A stretch of 19,432 bases of DNA, taken from contig VBQB01000005.1 of NCBI GenBank assembly GCA_005887855.1, positions 1-19,432 of the forward strand, given 5' to 3'. This document shows, piece by piece, positions 1 to 8,090 of the stretch (its first letter is position 1; each line of letters starts with the position of its first letter). Under the pieces are notes generated by a model. It ran no database searches, was not told the DNA's origin, and was given only the letters and a program-made list of their open reading frames with translations. This stretch comes from Verrucomicrobiota bacterium. Its GTDB lineage: Bacteria; Verrucomicrobiota; Verrucomicrobiae; Chthoniobacterales; UBA10450. Position numbers and translations under genes: made by a program.

Positions 1-659
1 AACTGGATGAAAACCAGGTTCCAAATTTCGATGCAACGCGGATCTCCCTTGTTCACGAGCGCGCCGCGCGTGTCGCCGTCCGGCGTTAGATCGATATGGA
101 TCTCCGAACACGGGCCACACGGACCGGTGTCGCCCATCATCCAAAAATTATCGGACTTCCCACCATTGAGAACGTGAACAGCCGGATCGAGATCAGCTTC
201 GCGAAACAAGTGCGCCCAGTAATCGTAGGCTTCCTGATCGAATTCACTCGGTTCACCCGGGCCGGGCTTGTAAACAGTCGCGTAAAGCCGCTGCGCGGGA
301 AATTTCCAGCGTTCGACGAGTAATTCCCACGCCCATTCAATCGCTTCTTTTTTGAAATAATCGCCGAAGCTCCAATTCCCGAGCATCTCGAAAAACGTGT
401 GGTGATAAGTGTCGAGCCCGACGTCTTCCAGGTCGTTATGTTTGCCGCCGGCGCGGATGCATTTCTGCGTATCGGCCACGCGCGCCGGAGTCCATGAAGG
501 TTTTTGCTGTCCAAGAAAGATCGGCACGAACTGGTTCATGCCGGCATTGGTAAAAAGCAGATTCGGCGCGTCGGGCAGCAGTGACGACGACGGCACAATC
601 GTGTGGTGTTTCTCGCGAAAGAAATCGAGAAAGGATTGCCGGATCTGCGCAGAAGTCAT
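1..659 (-). CDS. alaS: Alanyl-tRNA synthetase, N-terminal part (runs off left edge)
   Basis: This cytoplasmic class II synthetase charges tRNA-Ala with alanine. Translating the minus strand from the ATG at 659 gives 219 residues that are open to the window edge. They carry AlaS catalytic-core signatures in order: FTNAGMNQF (about 36-44), [16 protein letters not shown] (66-81), [18 protein letters not shown] (86-103) and [12 protein letters not shown] (about 176-187). Full-length AlaS is near 880 residues, so the rest of the aminoacylation, editing and C-Ala domains lie to the left. The start fits the family N-terminus ([14 protein letters not shown]). No Shine-Dalgarno motif is seen before the ATG. 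It lies downstream of recA in the same direction, a common bacterial neighbourhood, but a probable terminator separates them. No frameshift or odd residue was seen. Confidence 0.97.
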   Translation of the reverse strand, partial: MTSAQIRQSFLDFFREKHHTIVPSSSLLPDAPNLLFTNAGMNQFVPIFLGQQKPSWTPARVADTQKCIRAGGKHNDLEDVGLDTYHHTFFEMLGNWSFGDYFKKEAIEWAWELLVERWKFPAQRLYATVYKPGPGEPSEFDQEAYDYWAHLFREADLDPAVHVLNGGKSDNFWMMGDTGPCGPCSEIHIDLTPDGDTRGALVNKGDPRCIEIWNLVFIQ

Positions 660-1060
660 CGTGTCAATCTTAGGTGGTTGCAGCCAAGTTTCCTGAGAGC
701 GAGAGGATTTCCAAATGGAAATATTTCCGCGCAAGGTCATCCTGATGCAAGGCAGACCATGAACACACGATCAAAGGCGAGCAGCTTCTCGCGCAGCTCA
801 ACTGCTGTGCGGCTGGATATCGTTCGGCACGCGATAAAAAGGCCGGATAAAAAAGTGCGTTTTAGCCGGAACGGCGCGATTCACATTGTGTGACTTCGGC
901 GCCTCGGCAGAGACGCGCTCACAAGCTCGGGAGATTTCCAAGGAGCGCGAGACTGCTGATCAATTTTCCGCTGGCCGTTTTCCCTCGATGTCGGTCACAT
1001 CAAACGCAGGGCCGAATCCCAATAATCTCGACATGTCGACTTCGCGGTCGCGGCGTTATT
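660..1060. other. Intergenic region between recA and alaS (no convincing gene)
   Basis: About 400 bases without a recognisable gene on either strand. recX, often found between recA and alaS, is absent. On the minus strand there is a terminator-like hairpin (836-869, listed separately). A perfect 12-base palindrome, TCGACATGTCGA, sits at 1028-1039. Near alaS there are two overlapping small palindromes: ATTTCC-AAAT-GGAAAT at 708-723 and GGAAATATTTCC at 718-729. The latter lie about 50-70 bases upstream of the alaS start, where an operator could sit, but no regulator can be named. Confidence 0.6.
836..869 (-). terminator. Probable Rho-independent terminator downstream of recA
   Basis: Read on the minus strand, CCGGCTAAAA and TTTTATCCGG pair over ten positions with one mismatch around a 7-base loop (plus-strand arms 843-852 and 860-869). 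They are followed by CC and five T (836-840). It lies about 190 bases after the recA stop and about 180 bases before alaS, so it would separate the two transcripts. The upper stem is AT-rich, so efficiency may be modest. Confidence 0.5.
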
Positions 1061-2098
1061 TTATTTTTTATCCTCGTCCAGCTTGGTCTTCACCGCAGAC
1101 TCAATTTCTTCGTAGAGGGCCCGATCATTCTTTAGCGTTTCCTTCGCGGCATCGCGACCTTGGGCTAATTGCGTGCCTTTGTAATTCAGCCACGAGCCAC
1201 GCTTCTCGACGATTTGTTTTTCAAGCGCAAGATCGAGAAGCGCGCCGGTCGATGAAATTCCTTCGTTGTACATGATGTCGAACTCGGCTTCGGTAAAGGG
1301 CGGAGCGACCTTGTTTTTCACAATCTTAACCCGGGTGCGATTCCCCGTGACGACGCCATCTGTCTGTTTGATCGCGCCGATGCGACGAATATCGACACGC
1401 ACGCTGGCGTAAAATTTCAATGCCTTCCCACCGGGCGTCGTTTCCGGATTACCGAACATGACACCGATCTTTTCCCGAATTTGGTTCGTGAAAATGCAAC
1501 ATGTTCGCGCCTTTGAAATAAGCGAAGTGAGTTTGCGTAAAGCGGCGCTCATGAGCCGCGCCTGCGCGCCGACTGTGGTATCGCCAATTTCGCCCTCCAG
1601 CTCTGCTCTGGTGACGAGCGCGGCGACCGAATCAAGCACAATTACGTCGAGAGCATTGGATCGCACCAGCGTTTCGCAAATCCGGAGTGCTTCCTCACCG
1701 GAGCTCGGCTGCGAAACAAGCAGGTCGTCAAGATCAACACCGAGCCGTTTCGCATATGCTGGATCGAGCGCATGCTCGACGTCGATGAACGCTGCAAGTC
1801 CACCGCGTTTCTGCGCCTGGGCGATAACGGTAAGGGTGAGTGTTGTCTTACCAGATGATTCCGGGCCAAACACTTCGACGACTCTGCCTCGTGGAAATCC
1901 GCCAACTCCAAGCGCGCGATCGATCAAAATGTTGCCAGTCGGAATGACGTCGATGTCAACGATCTTTTCGTCGCCAAGTCGCATGATCGCGCCGTCGCCG
2001 TAATCTTTTGCGATTTGCTGAATCGCGAGATCGAGATTCTTGTTTCGCGCCACGGTGAGTTTGTCTGCGCCGGCCTTCTCTTCAGTTTTCGTCGCCAT
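1061..2098 (-). CDS. recA: RecA recombinase
   Basis: RecA forms ATP-dependent filaments on single-stranded DNA, drives homologous strand exchange and stimulates LexA self-cleavage where LexA exists. The 345-residue product is full length. It shows the Walker A motif GPESSGKT (78-85), the segment [10 protein letters not shown] (104-113), the L1 region [11 protein letters not shown] (169-179) and the L2/signature region [20 protein letters not shown] (205-224). It ends with a short acidic/lysine tail. [13 protein letters not shown] differs from proteobacterial GDSHMGLAARMMS, but I recall this form as typical of Verrucomicrobia. No LexA-type box, clear promoter or strong Shine-Dalgarno motif is visible in the 118 bases upstream. 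recX is not adjacent. Confidence 0.98.
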   Translation of the reverse strand: MATKTEEKAGADKLTVARNKNLDLAIQQIAKDYGDGAIMRLGDEKIVDIDVIPTGNILIDRALGVGGFPRGRVVEVFGPESSGKTTLTLTVIAQAQKRGGLAAFIDVEHALDPAYAKRLGVDLDDLLVSQPSSGEEALRICETLVRSNALDVIVLDSVAALVTRAELEGEIGDTTVGAQARLMSAALRKLTSLISKARTCCIFTNQIREKIGVMFGNPETTPGGKALKFYASVRVDIRRIGAIKQTDGVVTGNRTRVKIVKNKVAPPFTEAEFDIMYNEGISSTGALLDLALEKQIVEKRGSWLNYKGTQLAQGRDAAKETLKNDRALYEEIESAVKTKLDEDKK

Positions 2099-2216
2099 AT
2101 CGAGATAACTCTAATTACTTCTCCGCCGACGGTTCGCCAAGCGGAAAAGCTTCGCTAGGAAAGCAAAAGGTCGCGAACTTAAGGTCCGCGGCCTTCGATT
2201 TCCAGAAAACTGGATC

Positions 2217-2588
2217 TTAAGAAACAGCGATTTTGCGCGGTTTGACGTGTTCTGCCTTCGGCAGAGTCAAAGTCACCACGCCCTGATCGATCTTTGCGGT
2301 GATCTTGTCTGCATCGATCGATGGATCGAGCTCGAACGCGCGCCGATAATTTTCTGAGCGCGATTCCCGATGAATCAACTTGCCTTCCACGCCGGGACGA
2401 GAACGGCGTCCGACAATTGTTAGCTCGTTGTTCTCGACTGAAATCTCGAGGCCATCTTTGTTTACCCCAGGCATCTCGACTTCGAGTGTATAGCCATCTC
2501 CAGCCTCGACGACGCTGGCAGACGGCGCAATGAACTGTTCGCTCTGCGCACGCTCAGTATCGCGATTTTCACGGACCAATGTGTTCAT
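2217..2588 (-). CDS. Hsp20/alpha-crystallin small heat-shock protein (second copy)
   Basis: An ATP-independent cytoplasmic holdase that keeps unfolding proteins soluble. The chosen start is the ATG at 2588, preceded by AAGGAAA about eight bases upstream. This gives 123 residues; a longer reading would run into the upstream gene. The alpha-crystallin domain covers roughly residues 25-115, with the family motif GVVTLTLPK near its end and a C-terminal I-x-V (KIAV) of the kind that docks on a neighbouring dimer. It lies 67 bases downstream of a second hsp20 gene in the same direction, so the two are probably co-transcribed. The N-terminal arm is short and polar compared with its partner, which could give a different oligomer size or client range (inference). 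Confidence 0.95.
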   Translation of the reverse strand: MNTLVRENRDTERAQSEQFIAPSASVVEAGDGYTLEVEMPGVNKDGLEISVENNELTIVGRRSRPGVEGKLIHRESRSENYRRAFELDPSIDADKITAKIDQGVVTLTLPKAEHVKPRKIAVS

Positions 2589-2655
2589 AATTAATTTCCT
2601 TTGCTTTCGCTTTTCAGAAAATTTCCAGCGGTTCCTACACGCGCCGGAGATTTGA

Positions 2656-3117
2656 TTACTTGACCTCAATTTGCTTCGGTTTTGCTTCCTCGGCCTTCGG
2701 TAGTGTCACGGTAACGATTCCGTCCCGGTAAGTTGCACCGATCTTGTTTGCATCCACGCGGGTCGGAAGCGTAATGCTTCGCCGGAATCTGCCGATATAA
2801 CGCTCGGTGCGCTCGGCCTTTTCACCATTCGAAGTCTCGCTTTTTCGCTCGCCGCTAATTGTCAACGTTCCGTCGTGCAGAGAAATTTCTATATCTTCCT
2901 TCCGCATTCCGGGCAGTTCGACAACAGCAACGATGTTGTCCTTGTCTTGGTATAAATCGAGTGCTGGCGACCAGCCACCAAAGAGCTGTCCATGCCGCGA
3001 AAAACTCGACCAAAACGGCAATTCGAGCAACGAGTTGAGATCATCTCTCAGGTTGCTCCAACGTTCCAGCGACGGCCATGCCATCGGTTCTAGGGGTTGA
3101 TAACGTATTAGACTCAT
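2656..3117 (-). CDS. Hsp20/alpha-crystallin small heat-shock protein (first copy)
   Basis: Small heat-shock holdase of 153 residues. The aromatic N-terminal arm (residues 1-50, with WPSLERW and FWSSF) precedes an alpha-crystallin domain (about 50-145). That domain contains LDLYQDKDNIVAVVELPG, GTLTISGERK and GIVTVTLPK, and a C-terminal KQIEV docking motif follows. The ATG at 3117 has a good Shine-Dalgarno (AAAGGAAA). It is the promoter-proximal gene of the tandem pair. The two proteins share the domain but differ in their arms, so they are paralogues rather than a recent copy. No CIRCE inverted repeat or ROSE-like RNA thermometer was recognised in the leader. Confidence 0.96.
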   Translation of the reverse strand: MSLIRYQPLEPMAWPSLERWSNLRDDLNSLLELPFWSSFSRHGQLFGGWSPALDLYQDKDNIVAVVELPGMRKEDIEISLHDGTLTISGERKSETSNGEKAERTERYIGRFRRSITLPTRVDANKIGATYRDGIVTVTLPKAEEAKPKQIEVK

Positions 3118-3197
3118 AATTTATAGTTTCCTTTCTAAAGCTTTTCTTGTTCTGCACGTATCTTCCAAGCTGCCGGTATGCCATTCGAAATCGCCTG

Positions 3198-3227
3198 AAA
3201 ATATGTCTGGTAAGTTACAGTATTCAA
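3198..3227 (-). promoter_or_regulatory. Candidate sigma-70 type promoter for the hsp20 pair
   Basis: On the minus strand TTGAAT (3222-3227) and TATTTT (3198-3203) are separated by 18 bases. Each matches four of six bases of the -35 and -10 consensus. They lie about 80 bases upstream of the first hsp20 start, in the gap shared with the divergent ribD-like gene. A heat-shock sigma-32 pattern was not recognised. This is a weak pattern match only. Confidence 0.3.
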
Positions 3228-3363
3228 ACGACTTACTCATGATTAATGCCTGTTGGTTTCAAGCGTAATGTGTGTTGATTTGGCGCGGCAGCTTTCACAT
3301 CGAATCAGGGAAATGTGTGACATGTTTGCACAAGCCTGTGTGCGAAAAGTTTTGCCGGAACCC

Positions 3364-4332
3364 ATGGGCACAACTATTCGTCTTTTGATGGCGAGCTCAC
3401 AACGAGACGAACGATTTATGCGCGCGGCTTTGGGCCATCATCGGGGAGCAGGCCGCGACCACGCAGAGATCGAGTGCCTCCGCAAGTTCGCTGCCCACGT
3501 GCCCGCTCGCGCTACACTCTACGTCACTCTCGAACCCTGTTCGACCGTCGGACGCACGGCACCATGCACAAATGCGATTATCAAGGCCGGCGTTAAGAAC
3601 ATGGTAGTCGGCGCGGTGGACGTAAATCCCCGCCACTCGGGTAAGGGTATTAGGCAGTTGCGAAACGCACGCATCAAAGTACGGAATGGCGTCTTGGCCG
3701 ACGACTGCGCACGCCTTAATGAAGCTTTCAACAAATGGATCGTTAGCCGGCGACCTTTCGTTATCGCAAAATGCGGACTGAGTCTGGACGGCCGGTTGAC
3801 GCGCCGCCCAGAGGAGCCTCGTTGGATCACAGATTTCGCGGCACGTCGTGACGCGCACCAGCTTCGCGCTCAGGTAGACGCGATTCTTGTTGGAGCAGAA
3901 ACGGTTCGCGTGGATGACCCACGATTGACCATTCGCGGTATCCACCACGCGCGACAACCCTGGCGCGTTGTGTTGACTCGCTCAGGCAATCTGCCGCGGC
4001 GCGCTCGTTTGTTCTCTGACAGGCTGACCGCGCGAACGCTGGTGTACAAGTGCAAGTCTTTGACTGCCGTCTTGCAAGATTTGGGTGAAAGAAATGTGAT
4101 GAGCGTTCTGATTGAGGGCGGTGGCGAGGTGCTTGGTCAAGCGCTGGATGCGCGTCTGATTGACAAGGTGCAACTTTACTTGGCTCCGATTCTGACGGGA
4201 GGACCGGTAGTTGCATTTCCCGGCCGCGGAGCCGATGCCACTCCGAATTCGATGCGTCTTGATCACATCTCCTACCAGCTGATTGGACAAAACGTCCGCG
4301 TTATAGGTTATCCCAAAAATTACGCCGCCTGA
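3364..4332 (+). CDS. ribD: RibD-like riboflavin deaminase/reductase with shortened deaminase domain
   Basis: RibD catalyses two riboflavin steps: deamination of the pyrimidine intermediate, then NADPH-dependent side-chain reduction. From the ATG at 3364 the product has 322 residues. An ATG at 3388 is possible, and the frame stays open back to a TTG at 3253. Zinc ligands of the deaminase are present: HAE (33-35) and PC(S/T)xxGRTxPC with cysteines at 59 and 68. The reductase part shows RPFVIAKCGLSLDGRL, WITDFAARRDAHQLRA, DAILVGAETVRVDDPRLT and SVLIEGGGEVLGQAL. However, about 29 residues are missing between MRAAL and GHHRGAG compared with E. coli RibD. That is where the conserved N-P-x-V-G strand normally sits. 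The reductase linker before the GGG motif is also short. Either deaminase activity is lost or the family has drifted here. It stands alone on the plus strand, without other rib genes. Confidence 0.85.
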   Translation: MGTTIRLLMASSQRDERFMRAALGHHRGAGRDHAEIECLRKFAAHVPARATLYVTLEPCSTVGRTAPCTNAIIKAGVKNMVVGAVDVNPRHSGKGIRQLRNARIKVRNGVLADDCARLNEAFNKWIVSRRPFVIAKCGLSLDGRLTRRPEEPRWITDFAARRDAHQLRAQVDAILVGAETVRVDDPRLTIRGIHHARQPWRVVLTRSGNLPRRARLFSDRLTARTLVYKCKSLTAVLQDLGERNVMSVLIEGGGEVLGQALDARLIDKVQLYLAPILTGGPVVAFPGRGADATPNSMRLDHISYQLIGQNVRVIGYPKNYAA

Positions 4333-4388
4333 ATAAAGCGAGAAACTTCTCGTCGTACCTCTTGTTAAATTATTGGGAGGTAAAATAA

Positions 4389-4664
4389 ATGAATTGGAAA
4401 AGACTTCTCTTGATTGCACTGGTGGCAGGTGGATTCGCTTTCGCTTCGGCGCCGCGTTCTGACGCTGGCGTGTCGGTCGGAATTGGGTTCGGGTTCCCGG
4501 TAGGCTACTATGGGTATTATCCTTACGGATACTACCGGCCGTACTACTACCGACCGTATTCGTACTATGGCTCCTATTACACAGGGCCATCATACTACTG
4601 GTACGGCGGGCATCGCTATTACCGCCACCATCGTTACCATCATTACTACCGTCATCGGTATTAA
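4389..4664 (+). CDS. Small secreted tyrosine-rich protein
   Basis: A 91-residue protein of unknown function. The start is well supported by a strong GGGAGGT ribosome-binding site seven bases before the ATG. Residues 1-26 form a signal peptide: NWKR, then a hydrophobic core, with possible cleavage after ASA (21) or SDA (26). The mature part is glycine-rich first (GVSVGIGFGFPVGYYG), then a run of YY, YYY and RPY units. It ends in a tyrosine/histidine/arginine cluster (HRYYRHHRYHHYY). By my count it has 24 tyrosines in about 65-70 mature residues. It contains no enzyme motif. Such low-complexity exported proteins might bind surfaces, metals or envelope polymers, or be cross-linked through tyrosines, but this is inference. 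It has its own terminator directly downstream, so it is probably expressed as a single, well-translated gene. Confidence 0.85.
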   Translation: MNWKRLLLIALVAGGFAFASAPRSDAGVSVGIGFGFPVGYYGYYPYGYYRPYYYRPYSYYGSYYTGPSYYWYGGHRYYRHHRYHHYYRHRY

Positions 4665-4686
4665 TTGAGTAGGGATGAAATCCGCT

Positions 4687-4724
4687 GAACTGGCTCGGGA
4701 AGCGATCGCGAGCCAGTTCTTTTT
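4687..4724 (+). terminator. Rho-independent terminator after the tyrosine-rich gene
   Basis: A perfect 11-base stem, GAACTGGCTCG (4687-4697) with CGAGCCAGTTC (4709-4719), closes an 11-base loop and is followed by five T (4720-4724). It sits 22 bases after the stop codon. The hairpin also lies beyond the 3' end of the convergent gene at 4788, but the minus strand has no T-run after it. Confidence 0.9.
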
Positions 4725-4787
4725 GACACGAAATAGCTGCGGGGTACTAGAGGTCCTGCCTATCGATCTTTCGACGGTATTCGCTGC

Positions 4788-5327
4788 TTATTTGTCTGAT
4801 TTGGGCGACCCTGTGGGCTTCGCTGTGGCGCGGCCGTTTGGCTGTTGGGATTGGAATTCCTTCTTTAACTGTTGAATCAAAGCCGGCAGTTGCTGCTGCC
4901 GCTCGGACTCGACTTGGTGCCGGAGCGCTTGCTCCATTCTGCGGCGTTCCTGCATATAGCGGGACTCAAACAAATCGCGTTTCTGCTGGTCTAATAGGAG
5001 GCCAGAGTCGTGCAGAGCCGCCTCGGTTTCACGTTTGATTCGCTCGCGCCTTAGACTCTCTCGCTGGCGCATAATCTGGCGCTCTTCCGGACTCATTTGC
5101 ATCCAACGCTCGGCATTTCGACGGAAAACCTGCTGATCTGCTGCAGGAAGCGAAAACCATCGTTCCCGCACGCTATTTCCCGGCGGGTGCTGGACAGGCC
5201 CCCCCCTTCGCCCGTTAGACCGCTGCGGCTGCGCCTGCGCGTGTCCCAAGGCGCAGAACGAAGCGAAGATCGACAACGTCGCGATTATTTTACAAAGTTG
5301 AGTTTTCGTCCCACAGGCTGTTTTCAT
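4788..5327 (-). CDS. Exported charged helical protein, DUF3106-like
   Basis: A 179-residue protein with a signal peptide (basic start, hydrophobic core about residues 14-30, likely cleavage after GHA or AQA). The mature part is almost entirely charged and helical, rich in Arg, Glu and Gln. It includes the segment LPAADQQVFRRNAERWMQMSPEERQ, which resembles the W/MSPEER pattern of DUF3106-type periplasmic proteins. A coiled-coil stretch follows at about residues 95-160. Its function is unknown. Its start codon lies inside the 3' end of the upstream membrane-protein gene (38-base overlap, different frame) and no Shine-Dalgarno is seen, so translation is probably coupled. Together with that gene it may sense or buffer envelope conditions. 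The family name is a recollection, not a search result. Confidence 0.8.
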   Translation of the reverse strand: MKTACGTKTQLCKIIATLSIFASFCALGHAQAQPQRSNGRRGGPVQHPPGNSVRERWFSLPAADQQVFRRNAERWMQMSPEERQIMRQRESLRRERIKRETEAALHDSGLLLDQQKRDLFESRYMQERRRMEQALRHQVESERQQQLPALIQQLKKEFQSQQPNGRATAKPTGSPKSDK

Positions 5328-5643
5328 CTACAGCGAGCAATTCATCCAGATCGGCGACGACCTCGTAGTCTTGTGGATCGATTTTCGCCACCACATCGGG
5401 CTCCCTGTCCGGAGATTTTTGCGACACAGGATGATGCGTGGCAACTATCACTCCCATTACGACAATTGCGAGTGCCGATGCCGGGATGAGTCTCCGCAAG
5501 CTAACCCACTTTCGCGCCCGCTGGAAGCCACTTGGTTCTTGGCGAACCTGTCTGAGCACGTTTCGAGCGAAGAACGGCGAAAGCTTGGGCTCGGCCGTGC
5601 GGCCGAGGAGATCCCACAAATCCTGGTCATCTTCACGTTTCAT
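5290..5643 (-). CDS. Single-span membrane protein downstream of rpoD (possible anti-sigma-like)
   Basis: A 117-residue protein started at the ATG at 5643; a longer reading would run into rpoD. The cytoplasmic N-terminus contains DLWDLLGRTAEPKLSPFFARNVLRQVR (residues 8-34, described here as one segment). A basic stretch follows, then one transmembrane helix (about 52-68). The external tail is acidic (DYEVVADLDELLAVDENSLWDE, about 92-113). The LSPFFARNVL pattern is one I recall from small proteins encoded next to sigma factors in Verrucomicrobia, so an anti-sigma or sigma-associated role is plausible, but there is no zinc-finger (HxxxCxxC) motif. It starts 70 bases after rpoD and overlaps the next exported-protein gene. 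Confidence 0.75.
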   Translation of the reverse strand: MKREDDQDLWDLLGRTAEPKLSPFFARNVLRQVRQEPSGFQRARKWVSLRRLIPASALAIVVMGVIVATHHPVSQKSPDREPDVVAKIDPQDYEVVADLDELLAVDENSLWDENSTL

Positions 5644-5713
5644 AGTCGTCCCGTGAATTGAACTACTTGCAGTCCTGAAAGTTGCGCTCGGAAGACGTTC
5701 CGAAAATCGAGAC

Positions 5714-7567
5714 CTAGCCTTCCGGCGCTTCGAGGAAACCTTCGAGCTGCCGGATACGGGTCGGATGCCGCATTTTGCGCAAGGCCTTTGCTTCGATTTG
5801 GCGAATACGCTCCCGAGTGACCTGGAACTGCCGGCCCACTTCCTCGAGTGTTCGGCTATATCCATCGACCAAACCAAACCGTTGTTCCAGCACCTGCCGC
5901 TCGCGCTCTGTCAGAGTCTCGAGCACGTCCTTGATTTTCTCCTTTAGCAGAACAATAGCGGTCATGTCACTCGGGTTTTCCGCGCCTTTGTCCTCGATAA
6001 AGTCACCAAAATTGGTTTCTTCGCTTTCGCCAACGGGTGATTGGAGCGAGATCGGCTGCTGTGCCATCTTGAGGACCGCGCGGACACGATCGACCGGCAA
6101 TAGCACCTCTTCCGCCACCTCTTCAGGCGTAGGTTCGCGGCCATATTCCTGGACGAGCTGCTTTTGCACCCGCATCAGCTTATTAATCGTCTCAATCATG
6201 TGGACTGGAATTCGAATAGTACGCGCCTGATCGGCGATCGATCGTGTGATGGCCTGACGGATCCACCATGTTGCGTAAGTGGAAAACTTATAGCCGCGGC
6301 GATATTCAAATTTCTCCACCGCCTTCATCAACCCCATGTTTCCTTCCTGAATCAAGTCGAGAAACGAGAGACCGCGGTTGGTGTATTTCTTCGCGATCGA
6401 AATAACAAGACGCAGGTTTGCTTCAACCATTTCGGTCTTGGCCCGGAGTGCCTGGCGCACCCAACTCTTCAGCGCCTGATACTGTTCGACGAATTCGTCG
6501 AGGGAAAACCAAAGATTCTCTTCCAATTCACGCGCTTTGGCCCCGAGGAGCAAACGCTTTCGGCGATCCTTCGGGCGTTCCGCAATCTCCGACCGCAAAT
6601 GAAGTAATGTGCGATATGCTTCGTCCGCCAGATGAACAAATTCTTCTGTGACCTTTTGCTTAAAAAAGAATTGCGGATAAAACCTTTGCAACGAAGCCAT
6701 CGCTCGTTGCAGGGACCTGCGTTGTTTGGAATTCCTCCTTGAAGAGTTGCGCGAGAGCTGGCAATACCGTTGGCTAATTGATGCGCTCGATTGTTCCACC
6801 TGTTTGCAAAGGCGGGGAAGCTTCTTCATGTAGCGTTCCCGGCTCTCGATTTTTTTGTCAAGAATAACACGATCAAAGCGTTCCCGGCCTTCAGCGAGTT
6901 TCTTAGCAAGATCGAGATGGGCGCAGGCGATAAAACCGAACTGGTTAATGTGCTTCTGCGCCATATTTTCGGCTTGCTCAATCCGCTTGGAAATTTCCAC
7001 TTCTTGTTCCCGGGTCAGTAATGGGACCTGGCCCATTTGCTTGAGGTACATCCGCACCGGATCGTCGAGAATATCGAGCTTGGCTTCAGGTTTCTCTTCT
7101 TCCTCTTCCTCTTCGTCAGCGTCTTTTTTTCCGTCTTTGTAGCGATCGACTTCCGAAGCCTCGATAATGTCGATCTCCATTCGGCGCAGCCGCGTGAGGA
7201 TGAGATCGAGTTCATCGGCGTCCGTGATTCCTTCCGGCAACGCCTCGTTCAGATCGTCAAACGTGAGGTAACCTTGTTCTTTCGCGAGCTTGATCAGTTC
7301 GCGAATGCGACTCTGGATTTCAATCGCCGAATGCAGCTGCGCTATTATTTCGCTCTTTGGCTTGGCCGGCCGAACGCCGATGCGCGTCTGCCCTCGGGCG
7401 ATGCCGATAACGCGCTTGGTTTTGAGTGCCGGGACCTTCGCCTGCCTCTTCAGAATTCGCCGGATAGCCGAAGCTTTCGTTATTGAACGACGGCGAAGCT
7501 GTTTTGGCTTGGGTCGCCTTGCCGACGACCGTCGCATGCCTCCCTTTCGTTTCGAATGCCTGGCCAA
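5714..7567 (-). CDS. rpoD: Primary RNA polymerase sigma factor (sigma-70)
   Basis: Group 1 sigma factor that directs RNA polymerase to housekeeping promoters. At 617 residues it has region 1.1 (about 80-135), an acidic patch [13 protein letters not shown] (151-163) and region 1.2 ([16 protein letters not shown], 169-184). A non-conserved spacer (about 230-345) precedes region 2 ([26 protein letters not shown], 429-440). Region 3 covers 450-520, and region 4 ([33 protein letters not shown]) runs 551-600. The first 60 residues are unusually rich in Arg and Lys. Translation may start at TTG 7567 or ATG 7537; the latter has a purine-rich AAGGGAGG but only one base from the ATG. It follows dnaG as in the classical macromolecular-synthesis operon. 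Confidence 0.97.
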   Translation of the reverse strand: MARHSKRKGGMRRSSARRPKPKQLRRRSITKASAIRRILKRQAKVPALKTKRVIGIARGQTRIGVRPAKPKSEIIAQLHSAIEIQSRIRELIKLAKEQGYLTFDDLNEALPEGITDADELDLILTRLRRMEIDIIEASEVDRYKDGKKDADEEEEEEEKPEAKLDILDDPVRMYLKQMGQVPLLTREQEVEISKRIEQAENMAQKHINQFGFIACAHLDLAKKLAEGRERFDRVILDKKIESRERYMKKLPRLCKQVEQSSASISQRYCQLSRNSSRRNSKQRRSLQRAMASLQRFYPQFFFKQKVTEEFVHLADEAYRTLLHLRSEIAERPKDRRKRLLLGAKARELEENLWFSLDEFVEQYQALKSWVRQALRAKTEMVEANLRLVISIAKKYTNRGLSFLDLIQEGNMGLMKAVEKFEYRRGYKFSTYATWWIRQAITRSIADQARTIRIPVHMIETINKLMRVQKQLVQEYGREPTPEEVAEEVLLPVDRVRAVLKMAQQPISLQSPVGESEETNFGDFIEDKGAENPSDMTAIVLLKEKIKDVLETLTERERQVLEQRFGLVDGYSRTLEEVGRQFQVTRERIRQIEAKALRKMRHPTRIRQLEGFLEAPEG

Positions 7568-7625
7568 GATTGCGCGGTTAAAGATTTTGACTGAGACGTT
7601 CGATTCACTGACCGCGGACCGACAA

Positions 7626-8090
7626 TTAACCGTCGGCTACGCGGGCTGGCGAAAACTCGGAAAGTTCGTGGAGCTGTTCTTGCAGGTCAAGGATTTGTTT
7701 CTGCAAATTCACTACGTCGCCGGTGCTGAGCTGTGGACGTTTTATCCGATTCTGCGCCACTTCGAGTTGGCGGCGCAACACAGCTTGGCGAATCCCCAGC
7801 CACCATTTTTCCACCATCGTTCCAGCGTTGGGCGGCACCTTTTGCAGCAACCACGAAGAAACCAATGCTTCGTCTGGCGGGGAGAGTGTGGCCATAAACG
7901 CATTGAGAGAAGCCGCCTCACTAGGGCGCAAGTCGCTTTCGAGAACGCGCACCAGAATTTCCGTGTCCGGGACTTGCGGGAGAATTTCACGCCAATTTTG
8001 CTCACGAAGAAAATCCCGTGCTTCGTCGTCCCGCAGCGCCTTCGCGTTTCTGTTTCGGCAGGAGTGTTTCAAAATCCGAAATAGAGACAC
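7626..8090 (-). pseudogene. dnaG: DnaG C-terminal helicase-binding region, in the next reading frame
   Basis: This open frame (154 codons from a GTG at 8090) overlaps the end of the main dnaG frame. From about position 8045 it reads ALRDDEARDFLREQNWREIL and on to SSWLLQKVPP and LQKQILDLQEQLHEL. This is what the C-terminal part of a verrucomicrobial primase looks like, helical and ending in a coiled coil that contacts DnaB. It is in the +1 frame relative to the zinc-finger/TOPRIM part. If the two frames are joined, the product is about 579 residues, close to E. coli DnaG (581). The hydrophobic helix usually found before this point is not visible, which suggests a deletion as well as a frame change. 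No ribosome-binding site supports independent translation. Confidence 0.75.

Noticed and set aside
960..1034. A 24-codon minus-strand reading frame (MSRLLGFGPAFDVTDIEG...) after recA
   Set aside because: It has no ribosome-binding site, starts inside a palindrome and has no recognisable homologue; chance is likely, though it would lie on the recA transcript.
2099..2216. Possible SOS box or promoter upstream of recA
   Set aside because: Only a GTTCGC/GCGAAC inverted repeat with a very wide gap and a poor TTGGCG/TAATTA pair are present; neither fits a known LexA site or a convincing promoter.
3253..3363. N-terminal extension of the RibD-like protein to a TTG at 3253
   Set aside because: The extra residues do not match RibD and could not replace the missing deaminase segment, so the ATG at 3364 is preferred.
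4333..4388. CGAGAA/TTCTCG mini-hairpin as a terminator after the RibD-like gene
   Set aside because: The stem has six pairs at most with a two-base loop and no T-run follows.
7037..7486. Plus-strand frames opposite rpoD and other housekeeping genes
   Set aside because: They are mirror-image frames of strongly conserved genes and show no ribosome-binding site or family motif.
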